A stretch of DNA of 64,000 bases from Streptomyces sp. NBC_00878 (GTDB lineage: Bacteria; Actinomycetota; Actinomycetes; Streptomycetales; Streptomycetaceae), in NCBI RefSeq assembly GCF_026341515.1, contig NZ_JAPEOK010000001.1:2542001-2606000 (forward strand), read 5' to 3'. Shown here piece after piece: positions 8,273-17,511 of this stretch (its first letter is position 1; each line of letters opens with the position of its first letter). The position numbers and the translations under genes were made by a program. Below the pieces are notes generated by a model. It was given only the letters and a program-made list of their open reading frames with translations. It had not been told where the DNA came from and did not search any database.

Positions 8273-9304
8273 CTAAATCGTCCGCCACGCCTCCAGGGCC
8301 AAGCCCGGCTCCTCCTTGCGGCGGGTCAGGAGGAGTTGGCCCGTGTCGGGCTGGAGCGTGGCGGCCGTGACGCGGCCCTCGTCGTCCTGGCTCAGCGACA
8401 GCTGAACGTCCGCGGGGAGCTGCGGCCCCGACTCGGTCCACCAGGCCCCCGCCGACTCCTGCTCGGTGGGATACGCGGCGAAGGCGATCCGGCCGCTCAG
8501 CGAACGCTGCGCCAGCAGCGTGCAGTCGATGTCGTCGAGCGTGCAGCGGATCGCGGCCACCGGTCCCGGCCCCGCGCAGGTGAGGAGCGCGACGGGCTCG
8601 CTACCGGCACGCCACGCGCACACGGTGTCCGTCTCGTCCGTGAAGAAGAGCGTCACGTGCTCGTCGGACGTCGCGAGGGCCCGCAACGTGCCCGGCCGGG
8701 CCGACGCCTTCAGCGGCTCCTCGTCGAGCGCGGGTATGTGGCCGGGACCGGCCTGGGTCCAGCGCAGGATGCCCGCCGGTGAGGCCGCGTACAGCTCGAC
8801 GAGTCCGGACGCCCGGGTCACGGCCGCCAGTTCGCCCTCGACCTCACGGCCCTTGAGGTCGCGCCACGGGCCCCAGCCGCCGCGTTCCTTCTGGCCGCGC
8901 ATGCTGACGCCGCCGCCCCTGTTGGGTACGAAGACATGGGCGCGGCCCTCCGTGTCGACCGTGACGGCCGGGACGCCGGTCGCCTCGCCCTGCTGGTTGG
9001 GATGCCCGAGGGGGTTCCAGTCGAGGGCTGCGAGGTGCGGGCGGAAGTGGGTGGAATGGACGAGCCCCGACTCCTGCCCGCTGGTGGGACGCCAGGAGAC
9101 CAGATGGGCGTAGCCGTTGGTTCCCTGGCCCACGGCGAGGACCGGGCGGACACGCTGGTCGCCGCCGACCGTACGCGGAGCCGACCAGGGGCCACCGGGG
9201 TGGCGCTCGGACCAGCACCACACCGCTTCCTCCCGCGGAGCGTAGGCGCCGAGTCTGCCGTCCCGGCTGCGTATGAGCCAGTCACCGTTCACTGTGCGGA
9301 CCAT
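8273..9304 (-). CDS. Hypothetical protein, predicted PLL/sialidase-like beta-propeller
   Basis: About 343 residues with no signal peptide. Repeated W/G-rich blades are visible (WSERHPGGPWSAPRTVGG, GGWGPWRDLKG, WTQAGPGHIPALDEEP), typical of PLL-like or sialidase-like propellers. No catalytic motif is recognised. ATG 9304 is preferred over GTG 9310 because the GGGGGA ribosome site is 6 nt before the ATG but abuts the GTG. Divergent from a NYN-domain gene. Confidence 0.7.
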   Translation of the reverse strand: MVRTVNGDWLIRSRDGRLGAYAPREEAVWCWSERHPGGPWSAPRTVGGDQRVRPVLAVGQGTNGYAHLVSWRPTSGQESGLVHSTHFRPHLAALDWNPLGHPNQQGEATGVPAVTVDTEGRAHVFVPNRGGGVSMRGQKERGGWGPWRDLKGREVEGELAAVTRASGLVELYAASPAGILRWTQAGPGHIPALDEEPLKASARPGTLRALATSDEHVTLFFTDETDTVCAWRAGSEPVALLTCAGPGPVAAIRCTLDDIDCTLLAQRSLSGRIAFAAYPTEQESAGAWWTESGPQLPADVQLSLSQDDEGRVTAATLQPDTGQLLLTRRKEEPGLALEAWRTI

Positions 9305-9361
9305 TGACACTCCCCCACTCTAATCGGGTCGTGTGATCCGCCTCCGTGCGACCCTGGCCAC

Positions 9362-9736
9362 ATGGACGCCCCGCTTCTCGTGATCGTCGACGCCGCCAAT
9401 GTGGTGGGGTCCGTGCCCGACGGCTGGTGGCGCGACCGCCGGGGCGCCGCGGAACGCCTGCGGGACCTGCTCGTCCCGTACGCCGCCGAGGGGCTTCCGG
9501 GGCACCCCGCTCCCCTGGAGCTGCTCCTGGTGGTCGAGGGCGGCGCTCGCGGCGTCACCTCCGTCCCGGGCGTACGGGTCGACGCGGCGCCCGGCAGCGG
9601 CGACGACCGCATCGTGGAGCTGGTCGCCGAGGCCGCGGACCGCCCGCGTCTGGTGGTCACCGCCGACCGCGAACTGCGGCGCCGGGTGAGCGAGTTGGGC
9701 GCGGAGGTCACCGGCCCGCGCACGGTCCGCCCATAG
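9362..9736 (+). CDS. NYN/PIN-like domain protein (often labelled NTP pyrophosphohydrolase)
   Basis: A 124-residue protein beginning LVIVDAANVVGSVPDGWW, the DxxN signature of NYN/PIN-like nucleases. It has further acidic residues at SGDDRIVE and VVTADRELRRRV, consistent with a metal-binding active site. Likely a small RNase or a non-catalytic relative. It stands alone with a short divergent promoter region. Confidence 0.7.
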   Translation: MDAPLLVIVDAANVVGSVPDGWWRDRRGAAERLRDLLVPYAAEGLPGHPAPLELLLVVEGGARGVTSVPGVRVDAAPGSGDDRIVELVAEAADRPRLVVTADRELRRRVSELGAEVTGPRTVRP

Positions 9737-9888
9737 CTCCTGCCCGGCGCGGGCTCACATGCCGGTTCCCGCCCGTGGGGCTCACCTCTCGCGCGCCTAC
9801 GGCACCGCCCCGTCCCACCACGCCCGCGTGCCCGTACCGGGCCGTCAGGGGCCCTCGTAGCGACGGCAGCCGGTCCGGGACGTACGGG

Positions 9889-9939
9889 GCCGGTCGATCA
9901 GGTCGACGCGAGGGCCGGTCGATCAGGTCGATCGCGAGG
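9889..9939. repeat. Tandem direct repeat, two ~25-bp copies
   Basis: GCCGGTCGATCAGGTCGA(T)CGCGAGG occurs twice in tandem. It lies in the 230-bp gap between the NYN gene and the permease fragment, which holds no other gene. Confidence 0.7.
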
Positions 9940-9967
9940 GCCGGTTGCCGACGGTCGCGCGGGGCGG

Positions 9968-10173
9968 CTACTGAGCGTCTCCGCGCCACGGATCGACCGC
10001 CTCGCCGGCCTTGATCTCCTCGCCCCGGCCGAGGCGGCTGTGAGAGCGGCCGTACAGGAAGTACACGAGGAAGCCGATCGCCATCCAGATGCCGAACCGC
10101 AGCCAGGTCTCGGCGGGCAGGTTGAGCATCAGCCACAGCGAGGCGAGGACGGAGACGATCGGCAGGACATGAT
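9968..10173 (-). pseudogene. APC-family amino-acid permease, C-terminal fragment
   Basis: The reverse frame reads VLPIVSVLASLWLMLNLPAE, then a transmembrane segment with WMAIGFLVYFLYGRSHSRLG and a short hydrophilic tail ending in TAG. This is the last ~65 residues of a ~480-residue amino-acid/polyamine permease. The other transmembrane segments are missing. In the recalled S. coelicolor order an amino-acid permease follows dxs, so this looks like a deleted syntenic gene. Confidence 0.7.
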
Positions 10174-10220
10174 CGAGAGGGGGCGTGGTCCGTAAGCCCC
10201 GGCGCGGCAGGTTTCACGCC

Positions 10221-10266
10221 AATGGGCCGGTTCCGCCACCGGAAAGGGTGGGGAAACCGGCCCAAT
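10221..10266. terminator. Bidirectional hairpin between dxs and the permease remnant
   Basis: Two 20-nt arms (AATGGGCCGGTTCCGCCACC and GGTGGGGAAACCGGCCCAAT) are complementary apart from a few mismatches, with a short GGAAAG-type loop. Confidence 0.65.
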
Positions 10267-10322
10267 CGGCCGTGTCGGTCGCGTGTGGACTCGACTGTGT
10301 CGGTCGCGTGCGACCGGGCGTG

Positions 10323-12278
10323 TCAGTCGCGGACGGACTCCACCGTGGCGTGGGGCTGGTCGGTGGGGGTCCCCCCGCTCGGGCGAAGCCGAGAGTGGGG
10401 GAGGCCGTCCAACTTGGAGACGAGACCGGTGACTTGCCGGGCGATGTCCGGTGCGGTCAGCCCGATCTCGGCCAGCACCTCCTTGCGGGAGGCGTGGTCG
10501 AGGAAGCGGGGCGGGATACCGAAGTCGCGCAGCGGTACGTCCACGCCCGCGTCGCGCAGGGCCTGGGCGACGGCCGAACCGACGCCGCCGACGCGGGAGT
10601 TGTCCTCGACGGTGACGACCACGCGGTGCTGCTCGGCGAGCGGGGCCATGGCCTCGTCGACGGGCTTGACCCAGCGCGGGTCGACGACGGTCGTGGAGAT
10701 GCCCTGCTTGTCGAGGAGGCCGGCGATCTCCAGGCACATCGGCGCGAGGGCGCCGACCGAGACGAGGAGGACGTCCGGGGCGTCGGTGCCCGGCTCGCGC
10801 AGCACGTCCATGCCGCCGATCCGGCCCACGGCGGGTACGGCGGGGCCGACCGCGCCCTTGGAGAAGCGGACCACGGTCGGCGCGTCGGTGACCTCGACGG
10901 CCTCGCGGAGCTGGGCGCGGACCTGGTCGGCGTCGCGCGGGGCGGCCAGCCGCAGCCCGGGGACGACCTGGAGGATCGACATGTCCCACATGCCGTTGTG
11001 GGAGGCGCCGTCGGTGCCGGTGATGCCGGCCCGGTCGAGGACGAAGGTGACCCCGCACTTGTGCAGGGCCACGTCCATCAGGACCTGGTCGAAGGCGCGG
11101 TTGAGGAAGGTGGCGTAGACCGCGAAGACGGGGTGCAGTCCGCCGGTGGCGAGCCCGGCCGCCGAGACGGCCGCGTGCTGCTCGGCGATGCCGACGTCGT
11201 ACACCCGCTCCGGGAAGGCCCTGGCGAACCTGTCGAGGCCGACCGGCTGGAGCATGGCGGCCGTGATGGCGACGACGTCCTCGCGCTCCTTGCCGAGCTT
11301 GACCATCTCCTCGCCGAAGACGGACGTCCAGTCGGCGCCGGAGGAGGCGATGGGCAGGCCCGTGTCGGGGTGGATCTTGCCGACGGCGTGGAAGCGGTCC
11401 GCCTCATCCTGGAGGGCGGGCTGGTAGCCGCGGCCCTTCTCGGTGAGGCAGTGCACGATGACGGGGCCGCCGAAGCGCTTGGCGCGGGCGAGCGCGGACT
11501 CCAGGGCCTCGATGTCGTGGCCGTCGATGGGGCCGACGTACTTCAGGCCCAGGTCCTCGAACATGCCCTGCGGGGCGATGAAGTCCTTGAGGCCCTTCTT
11601 GGCGCCGTGCAGGGTCTCGTAGAGCGGCTTGCCGACGACGGGCGTGCGCTCCAGGATGTCCTTGCCCCGGGCCAGGAAGCGCTCGTAGCCGTCGGTGGTG
11701 CGCAGCGTCGCCAGGTGGTTGGCGAGGCCGCCGATCGTGGGGGCGTACGAACGCTCGTTGTCGTTGACGACGATGACGAGCGGGCGGTCCTTGGCGTCGG
11801 CGATGTTGTTGAGCGCCTCCCAGGCCATGCCGCCGGTGAGGGCTCCGTCACCGATGACGGCGACCACGTGGTCGTCGCGTTTCAGGACCTCGTTGGCCTT
11901 CGCGAGGCCGTCGGCCCAGCCGAGGACCGTGGAGGCGTGCGAGTTCTCGATGACGTCGTGCTCGGACTCGGCCTGCGAGGGGTAGCCGGACAGGCCGCCC
12001 TTCATCTTCAGCTTCGAGAAGTCCTGGCGGCCCGTGAGCAGTTTGTGCACGTAGGACTGGTGGCCCGTGTCCCAGAGGATGCGGTCCTTCGGGGACTCGA
12101 AGACGCGGTGCAGCGCGATGGTGAGCTCCACGACACCGAGATTGGGGCCGAGGTGGCCGCCGGTCTTGGAGACCTCTTCGACGAGGAAGGTCCGGATCTC
12201 GCCGGCCAGCTGGTCCAACTGCTCCTGGCTGAGCCGGTCCAGATCGCGCGGTCCCCTGATGCGGGTCAGCAGCGGCAC
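10323..12278 (-). CDS. dxs: 1-deoxy-D-xylulose-5-phosphate synthase
   Basis: A 651-residue enzyme that condenses pyruvate and glyceraldehyde 3-phosphate (TPP-dependent), the first step of the MEP isoprenoid pathway. The TPP motif is [16 protein letters not shown]. Also present are [16 protein letters not shown], the conserved [14 protein letters not shown] and the transketolase-like [15 protein letters not shown]. Start GTG 12278 follows AAGGAGG. The extreme C-terminus ([16 protein letters not shown]) is encoded by an inserted dispersed repeat. Conserved beside xylFGH in recalled S. coelicolor synteny. Confidence 0.97.
   Translation of the reverse strand: MPLLTRIRGPRDLDRLSQEQLDQLAGEIRTFLVEEVSKTGGHLGPNLGVVELTIALHRVFESPKDRILWDTGHQSYVHKLLTGRQDFSKLKMKGGLSGYPSQAESEHDVIENSHASTVLGWADGLAKANEVLKRDDHVVAVIGDGALTGGMAWEALNNIADAKDRPLVIVVNDNERSYAPTIGGLANHLATLRTTDGYERFLARGKDILERTPVVGKPLYETLHGAKKGLKDFIAPQGMFEDLGLKYVGPIDGHDIEALESALARAKRFGGPVIVHCLTEKGRGYQPALQDEADRFHAVGKIHPDTGLPIASSGADWTSVFGEEMVKLGKEREDVVAITAAMLQPVGLDRFARAFPERVYDVGIAEQHAAVSAAGLATGGLHPVFAVYATFLNRAFDQVLMDVALHKCGVTFVLDRAGITGTDGASHNGMWDMSILQVVPGLRLAAPRDADQVRAQLREAVEVTDAPTVVRFSKGAVGPAVPAVGRIGGMDVLREPGTDAPDVLLVSVGALAPMCLEIAGLLDKQGISTTVVDPRWVKPVDEAMAPLAEQHRVVVTVEDNSRVGGVGSAVAQALRDAGVDVPLRDFGIPPRFLDHASRKEVLAEIGLTAPDIARQVTGLVSKLDGLPHSRLRPSGGTPTDQPHATVESVRD
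10365..10404. repeat. Dispersed palindromic element inside the 3' end of dxs
   Basis: GGGGGTCCCCCCGCTC, GGGCGAAGCC and GAGAGTGGGGGAGG follow one another. I recognise this as a short element common in Streptomyces genomes, often in frame inside genes. Here it encodes [13 protein letters not shown]. Confidence 0.7.
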
Positions 12279-12440
12279 CCGTGCCTCCTTGCACTAGAGC
12301 TGATCGAGCTTATGCCGGGTCTGTCGAGTCTAATGTTCCGCTTTTCACGGCGGCGGCCGGGTTGTGCGTCGTACGTCACGCGTTCGGCCGTAAACCATCT
12401 CGCCCACGGTACCGGCCGCCAAACGCGTACGGGCACACGG

Positions 12441-12474
12441 AAGTGCCCGACACCGCCATTGGTGTCGGGCACTT
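12441..12474. terminator. Strong hairpin downstream of xylH
   Basis: AAGTGCCCGACACC-GCCATT-GGTGTCGGGCACTT is a perfect 14-bp stem with a 6-nt loop. It lies 60 bp past the xylH stop and should end the xylFGH transcript before dxs. Confidence 0.85.
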
Positions 12475-12535
12475 GTCCGAATGGGCTTCGCCCCGTCGAG
12501 AGGCTTCGCCCACCGCTGTGCGCGGCCGAGCGGTG

Positions 12536-13828
12536 TTATGCGCGGCCCGCGGTCTTCTGGGTCTTGCGGGTGACGGAGTCGATGACGACCGTGGCGAGCA
12601 GCACTCCACCGGTGATCATGTACTGGACCGGTGTGGCGATGCCTTCGAGGGCGAGCCCGTACTGGATCGACGTGATGACCATGACGCCGAGGAGCGCGTT
12701 CCAGGTACGGCCGCGTCCGCCGAAGAGGCTGGTGCCGCCGATGACGGCCGCCGCGATGACGTTCATCAGGAGGTCGCCCGCGCCGGCGCTCTGGTTGGCC
12801 GCGGCGATCTTCGAGGACCAGAACAGACCGCCCACCGCGGCGAAGAAGCCCGCGATGGCGAAGACCGAGACCCGTACCACCGTGACGTTGATACCGGCAC
12901 GACGGGACGCCTCGACGCTACCGCCGAGCGCGAAGATCTTGCGGCCGTAGGTGGTGCGGCGCAGCACGAAGTCCGTGATCACCAGGACCAGGAGGAACAG
13001 CAGCAGCGCCAGGGGCAGGCCCTTGTACTGGTTGAACATGACCGCTGCGGCGAAGGCCACGACCCCGAGCACCACTGTGCGCACCACGATGTCGATGAGC
13101 GGCCGGGCCGGGATGCCCGCCGCCTCGCGACGACGGCTGTCCAGGAACGAGGTGACGAAGAAGAACGCCACCGCCACCACCGCGAGCCCGTAGGCGGCCG
13201 CGACGTCGGAGAAGTAGTACGTGGTCAGCTGGCCGACCACACCCTCGCCGTCGAGGTTGATGGTGCCGTTCTCGCCCAGGATCTGGAGCATGAAGCCGAG
13301 CCAGAACAGCAGGCCGGCCAGGGTGACCGCGAACGCGGGCGCGCCGATCCGGGCGAAGAAGAAGCCGTGGATCGCGCCGATGGCCGCGCCGCTGGCCAGC
13401 GCGATGACCACGGCCAGCCACTCGTTCACGCCGTGCGTGACGCTGAGCACGGCGGTGATGGCGCCCGCCACACCGCTGACCGAGCCGACCGACAGGTCGA
13501 TCTCACCGAGCAGCAGCACGAAGATGATGCCCACCGACATCATGCCGGTGGCCACCATCGCGACGGCGATGTTGTTGAGGTTCTCGGCCGAGAGGAAGGC
13601 CGAGTTGAGGCTCTGGAAGATGACGCAGATGACGATCAGACCGATGACGACCGGGAGGGAACCCAGGTCTCCGGCGCGCAGCTTGCGCTTGAACTCGTCC
13701 AGGTAGCCGGCGAAGCCGCGCTCACGTACCAGCAGCCGGGGGTCGACGGCGACGTCGGCGCCCGCGGCGGCCTCGGGGTTCTCGACGACGTGGTCGTCGG
13801 GAGTGACGGAGGTCTTGTCGATGCTCAC
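12536..13828 (-). CDS. xylH: Xylose-type sugar ABC transporter permease
   Basis: A 430-residue membrane permease of the ribose/xylose class. A hydrophilic N-terminus (about 60 residues) is followed by many transmembrane helices. The class signature LLLGEIDLSVGSVSGVAGA is near residue 105, and SLFGGRGRTWNALLGV near the C-terminus. Together with XylG it forms the channel for the sugar delivered by XylF. Its GTG start overlaps the xylG stop (GTGA), so the two are coupled. Confidence 0.92.
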   Translation of the reverse strand: MSIDKTSVTPDDHVVENPEAAAGADVAVDPRLLVRERGFAGYLDEFKRKLRAGDLGSLPVVIGLIVICVIFQSLNSAFLSAENLNNIAVAMVATGMMSVGIIFVLLLGEIDLSVGSVSGVAGAITAVLSVTHGVNEWLAVVIALASGAAIGAIHGFFFARIGAPAFAVTLAGLLFWLGFMLQILGENGTINLDGEGVVGQLTTYYFSDVAAAYGLAVVAVAFFFVTSFLDSRRREAAGIPARPLIDIVVRTVVLGVVAFAAAVMFNQYKGLPLALLLFLLVLVITDFVLRRTTYGRKIFALGGSVEASRRAGINVTVVRVSVFAIAGFFAAVGGLFWSSKIAAANQSAGAGDLLMNVIAAAVIGGTSLFGGRGRTWNALLGVMVITSIQYGLALEGIATPVQYMITGGVLLATVVIDSVTRKTQKTAGRA

Positions 13829-14607
13829 TTCTGAGCCTCCCCATTGCCGCGCGCCGCACGACGGGTCACGGCGTTGTCCGTGGCACCGGTGATGGCGGAG
13901 ATGATCTCTTCCTGCGAGGTGGTCTTGACCTCGAAGACGCCGTTGTTGCGGCCGAGCCGGAGCACGGCCACCTTGTCGGCGACGGCCTTGACGTCGGCCA
14001 TGTTGTGACTGATGAGCAGGACCGCGTGGCCGCGCTCACGCAGCCGCTCGACCAGGTCCAGGACCTGGGCGGTCTGCTCGACACCCAGCGCCGCGGTGGG
14101 CTCGTCCAGGATGACCAGCTTGGGCGCGCCGAGCATGGAGCGGGCGATGGCCACCGTCTGGCGCTGACCGCCGGAGAGCGAGGCGATCGGGATGCGCACG
14201 CTGGGGATACGGATCGACAGCGTCTGGAGCAGTTCGCGGGAGCGGCGCTCCATCTCGACCTCGTCCAGGACGCCGCGCTTCTGCAGCTCACGACCCAGAT
14301 AGAGGTTCCCGACGACATCGATGTTGTCGCACAGCGCGAGGTCCTGGTAGACGGTCGCGATGCCCAGGTTCTGGGCGTCGTGCGGCTTGTTGATCTGGAC
14401 GGTCCTGCCGTCCCATTCGATGACGCCCTCATCGATGGGGTGCACGCCGGCGATCGTCTTCACCAGCGTGGACTTTCCGGCGCCGTTGTCGCCGACCAGG
14501 GCGACCACCTCGCCGCCGTGGACCTCGAGTTCAACGTCGGTGAGCGCCTGAACGGCACCGAACCGCTTCGAGACCCCGCGCAACGCCAGGACAGGCGTAG
14601 CGGACAC
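13825..14607 (-). CDS. xylG: Sugar ABC transporter ATP-binding protein
   Basis: A 260-residue ATPase. Walker A is GDNGAGKST, the ABC signature LSGGQRQTVAIARSM, and Walker B VILDEPTAALG. It has one ATPase domain, not the duplicated form of E. coli XylG/RbsA, so two copies must pair on the permease. GTG 14607 is preferred: AAGGAG is 9 nt upstream, whereas the ATG at 14616 abuts that site. Coupled to xylH. Confidence 0.92.
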   Translation of the reverse strand: MSATPVLALRGVSKRFGAVQALTDVELEVHGGEVVALVGDNGAGKSTLVKTIAGVHPIDEGVIEWDGRTVQINKPHDAQNLGIATVYQDLALCDNIDVVGNLYLGRELQKRGVLDEVEMERRSRELLQTLSIRIPSVRIPIASLSGGQRQTVAIARSMLGAPKLVILDEPTAALGVEQTAQVLDLVERLRERGHAVLLISHNMADVKAVADKVAVLRLGRNNGVFEVKTTSQEEIISAITGATDNAVTRRAARGNGEAQK

Positions 14608-14682
14608 GTGAATCATCTCCTTCGCCGCCTGACCCGGCGGGAGGTTGTGCAGAAGAATTGGTGGAGGGAGGAAGGATTCCGT

Positions 14683-14814
14683 CCGGCGCCCCGCCCTAGC
14701 TTGCGGGGCTGGTGGTTGCGGGGCGCCGGAGGAGCTTCGAGTTCGCGAGTCCCCGGCAGGATTCCTTGCGGGAATCAAGCCCCGTACGGGAATTCAATGG
14801 TGAATTCCCGTACG
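14683..14814. promoter_or_regulatory. Intercistronic hairpins between xylF and xylG
   Basis: Two perfect hairpins: CCGGCGCCCCGC (14683-14694) with GCGGGGCGCCGG (14718-14729), and CGTACGGGAATTCA-ATGG-TGAATTCCCGTACG (14783-14814). The gap is about 230 bp. Such structures after a binding-protein gene usually reduce read-through and protect the upstream mRNA, giving excess binding protein. Confidence 0.75.
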
Positions 14815-14835
14815 CGGAAGGGGACTTGCGATTTT

Positions 14836-15951
14836 CTACTTGAGACCGATCTTGTCGCAGGCGGCCTTGAACTTCGCCGTGCAGATCTCGTCGAGCGTGT
14901 AGATGCCGTCCTTGATGACGGTGTCGTTGATGTTGTCCTTGGTCAGCGACACGACGGGGACGAGCACCGACGGGACGCCCTTGGTGGTCGGGCTGTCGAC
15001 CGAGTCCTTGGCGATGGAGTCGAGCTTCTCGCCCTTGGCGAGGGCGACGGCCATCTCCGCGGCGACGTCCGCCTCCTGCGGGTAGGGCTTGTAGACGCTC
15101 ATGTACTGCTCGCCCGAGACGATGCGCTGCACACCGGCGAGCTCGGCGTCCTGTCCGGTGACCGGCGGCAGCGGGGTGACGCCCGCGGCCTTCAGGGCGG
15201 TGATGATGCCGCCCGCCATGCCGTCGTTGGCGGAGTAGACGCCGACGATGTTCTTCTTGCCGATCGCGGAGATCGCGCCTTCCATGTTGGCGTTGGCGTT
15301 CTCCGGCTTCCACTCCTTCGTGTCGTACGACTTCGCGATGTCGACCTTGCCCTGGAGCTCGGACAGCGCGCCCTTCTTGAAGAGGGCGGCGTTCGGGTCG
15401 GTGACCGCGCCGTTCATCATGACGATCTTCGCGGAGGGCGTGGCCTTGGAACCCAGGGCCGTCAGGAGTGCCTTGCCCTGAACGCGGCCGACCTCTTCGT
15501 TGTCGAAGGAGGTGTACGCGTCGATCGGGCCCTCGGCCAGGCGGTCGTACGCGACGACCGGGATGCCGGCGTCCTTGGCCTTCTTCACGCCGTTGGCGAT
15601 GGCCTTGGAGTCCACCGCGTCCACGATCAGCACGTCCACCTTGTTGGTGATCATCGTGTCGACCTGCTGGGACTGCGTGGTGGCGTCCTGCTTGGCGTTG
15701 GCGTAGACGATCTCGCCCTTGTTGTTCGTGAGCTCCTTGACCTTCTTCTCGATCAGGGGCTTGTCGAACTTCTCGTACCGTGCGGTCTGGTTCTCCGGAA
15801 GGAGGAGGCCGACCTTGATGGCGTCACCCTTGGCCGCGGACTTCGTGCTGTCACTGTCGCCGGCCTCGTCGGCACTGCCACAGGCAGCCAGCGAGACGGC
15901 CATCGCACCCGCGGCAACGGCAATGGCGGCGCGACGCATACGCGTGTTCAC
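14836..15951 (-). CDS. xylF: Xylose-type sugar-binding lipoprotein
   Basis: A 371-residue periplasmic-binding-protein homologue, secreted and lipid-anchored: MNTRMRRAAIAVAAG, a hydrophobic core, and lipobox SLAAC. The mature domain starts IKVGLLLPENQTARYEKFDK and has DVLIVDAVDSKAIANGVKKA and GVYSANDGMAGGI, typical of pentose-binding proteins. Start GTG 15951 follows GGAGG. First gene of the xylFGH operon; the ROK regulator lies just upstream on the same strand. Xylose as ligand rests on synteny and family. Confidence 0.92.
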   Translation of the reverse strand: MNTRMRRAAIAVAAGAMAVSLAACGSADEAGDSDSTKSAAKGDAIKVGLLLPENQTARYEKFDKPLIEKKVKELTNNKGEIVYANAKQDATTQSQQVDTMITNKVDVLIVDAVDSKAIANGVKKAKDAGIPVVAYDRLAEGPIDAYTSFDNEEVGRVQGKALLTALGSKATPSAKIVMMNGAVTDPNAALFKKGALSELQGKVDIAKSYDTKEWKPENANANMEGAISAIGKKNIVGVYSANDGMAGGIITALKAAGVTPLPPVTGQDAELAGVQRIVSGEQYMSVYKPYPQEADVAAEMAVALAKGEKLDSIAKDSVDSPTTKGVPSVLVPVVSLTKDNINDTVIKDGIYTLDEICTAKFKAACDKIGLK

Positions 15952-16072
15952 TTCAGAAACCTCCCTGACGAGGCCGCGACGTTGCGGCCGAGGTGGCTGG
16001 AAGTCAACTCGGCCACAAGTGCGACGTCAAGAAGTAAATCCTTAACGAGATGGCAACGGTGCCATCCGTTCT

Positions 16073-17272
16073 CTAAGTGAAGGCGGGTGCGACCGCGGAG
16101 AGAGAACCGTCCAAAAGGGTTGAATCGCCCATCTCGCTGAGTGCGAGAGCGAGTGCCCCGAGGACCTCGGCCCGGCCGCCAAGCGCCCCTGGCAGAACGG
16201 ATAGTTGACGCGCCGCACTGGGGATCGCATAGCGGCCGACAGACTCCCTTATGGGCCCGAGAACGAGCTCTCCGGCCTCGGCGAGATCACCGCCGAGAAC
16301 CACCCGGCTCGGGTTGAGCAAGTTGCAGAGATTGGCGACTCCACTGCCGATGTGTCGACCGACGTCGGCGATCACCCGACGACAGCCAGGGTCTCCGTCC
16401 CTCGCCAGCCGCACGACACCTTCCATGGTCAGGTCCGTGCCGTGGCTGGACTGGAGGAGTGGCAGCACATAGCGCGCCGCCGCGAAGGTCTCCAGGCAGC
16501 CCCGGTTTCCGCAGCGGCAGACCGGGCCGGACTCGTCAAGAGTAATATGCCCGATTTCTCCCGCTGTGCCACCCGGGCCGCGATAGATCTTGCCGCTGAT
16601 CACGAGTCCGGCGCCCACACCGCTCGCGACCTTGATGTATGCCAGGTCCCGCACGCCCCGGCCGCTCCCCCAGACGAGTTCGCCGAGGGCTCCCAGGTTG
16701 GCGTCGTTGTCCACGTGCACCGGCACGCCGAGCCGGCCGCCCATCTCCTCGGCGGGCTTGGTGCCGGTCCAGCCCGGCAGGATCGCGGTGGAGCCGAGCG
16801 ACCCGGACTCCACGTCGATCGGGCCCGGCACTCCGAGGCCGACGCCCGCGATCTTCGTACGGTCCACCCCGGTGGCCTCGATCAGGCGGTTGACCAGCTG
16901 TTCCGCCCGGTCGAAGCCCTGTGCGGCGGAGGCGTCCACGTCGAGCGGCTCGGACTCCTCGGCGAGGACCTGGTGCGCGAGGTTGCCGACCGCGACGCGC
17001 AGATGTGTGTGTCCGAAGTCGACGCCGATCACGATGCCCGCGTCGCCGCTGAGGCTGACGCTGCGCGCCCTGCGACCGCCCGCCGAGGTGGGGGTGACCT
17101 CGACCGTTCCGCCGTCCTTCAGCTCCCGGACGATGTTGGAGACCGTGGCCGCGGACAGGCCCGTGGCCCTCGCGATCTCGGCCTGCGTGAGTGACCCGGC
17201 CAGACGCACCGCGCGTACGACCCGTTCGAGATTGGCTCGGTGCAGCGACGACTGCGACCCCGGAGTCTCCAC
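16073..17272 (-). CDS. rok7B7: ROK-family transcriptional regulator (Rok7B7-like)
   Basis: About 399 residues. The N-terminal winged HTH contains LTQAEIARATGLSAATVSNIV, and the ROK domain has GVDFGHTHLRVAVGN, GLGVPGPIDVESG and the zinc-binding CRCGNRGCLETF. GTG 17272 is chosen because AGGAGG lies 5 nt upstream; a longer reading from TTG 17323 is possible. Position next to xylFGH and ngcEFG matches S. coelicolor rok7B7, reported to affect xylose transport, carbon repression and antibiotics. The gap to xylF (about 120 bp) can hold the xylF promoter. Confidence 0.9.
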   Translation of the reverse strand: METPGSQSSLHRANLERVVRAVRLAGSLTQAEIARATGLSAATVSNIVRELKDGGTVEVTPTSAGGRRARSVSLSGDAGIVIGVDFGHTHLRVAVGNLAHQVLAEESEPLDVDASAAQGFDRAEQLVNRLIEATGVDRTKIAGVGLGVPGPIDVESGSLGSTAILPGWTGTKPAEEMGGRLGVPVHVDNDANLGALGELVWGSGRGVRDLAYIKVASGVGAGLVISGKIYRGPGGTAGEIGHITLDESGPVCRCGNRGCLETFAAARYVLPLLQSSHGTDLTMEGVVRLARDGDPGCRRVIADVGRHIGSGVANLCNLLNPSRVVLGGDLAEAGELVLGPIRESVGRYAIPSAARQLSVLPGALGGRAEVLGALALALSEMGDSTLLDGSLSAVAPAFT

Positions 17273-17410
17273 GACGACCTCCTGCGTACGGGGTCGCCTC
17301 GGTGAGACCCCGCCTATGTCCAACTAGTGAACTCTAAGCTGAGCCGTTGGGGTCGCCTCCCGTCAAGAGGTTGAGCAAAGAGAGGGGCGGGCCGGCGCCC
17401 GCGCACACCT

Positions 17411-17441
17411 GGGTGGCCCCGGCTCCAATCCGGGACCACCC
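17411..17441. terminator. Hairpin between ngcG and rok7B7
   Basis: GGGTGGCCCCGG-CTCCAAT-CCGGGACCACCC, a 12-bp stem with one mismatch, downstream of the ngcG stop. The rest of the 220-bp gap holds the duplicated ngcG 3' end and the regulator's promoter. Confidence 0.7.
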
Positions 17442-17468
17442 TCGCAAACCGAACCGACAGTCGAACCG

Positions 17469-17511
17469 TTACTTGAGCGCGCCCTTGGAAAGCCCTTACT
17501 TGAGCGCGCCC
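17469..17511. repeat. Duplicated 3' end of ngcG
   Basis: TTACTTGAGCGCGCCC occurs at 17469-17484 and at 17496-17511. On the minus strand it encodes GALK plus TAA. The copy past the real stop is in frame and would add GLSKGALK on read-through. Confidence 0.8.

Noticed and set aside
12300..12535. Riboswitch search upstream of dxs
   Set aside because: Only the xylH terminator hairpin was recognisable; no conserved aptamer motif was seen.
10185..12950. 921-codon plus-strand open frame
   Set aside because: Antisense shadow of dxs with Asp/Gly/Glu/His-rich low-complexity protein.
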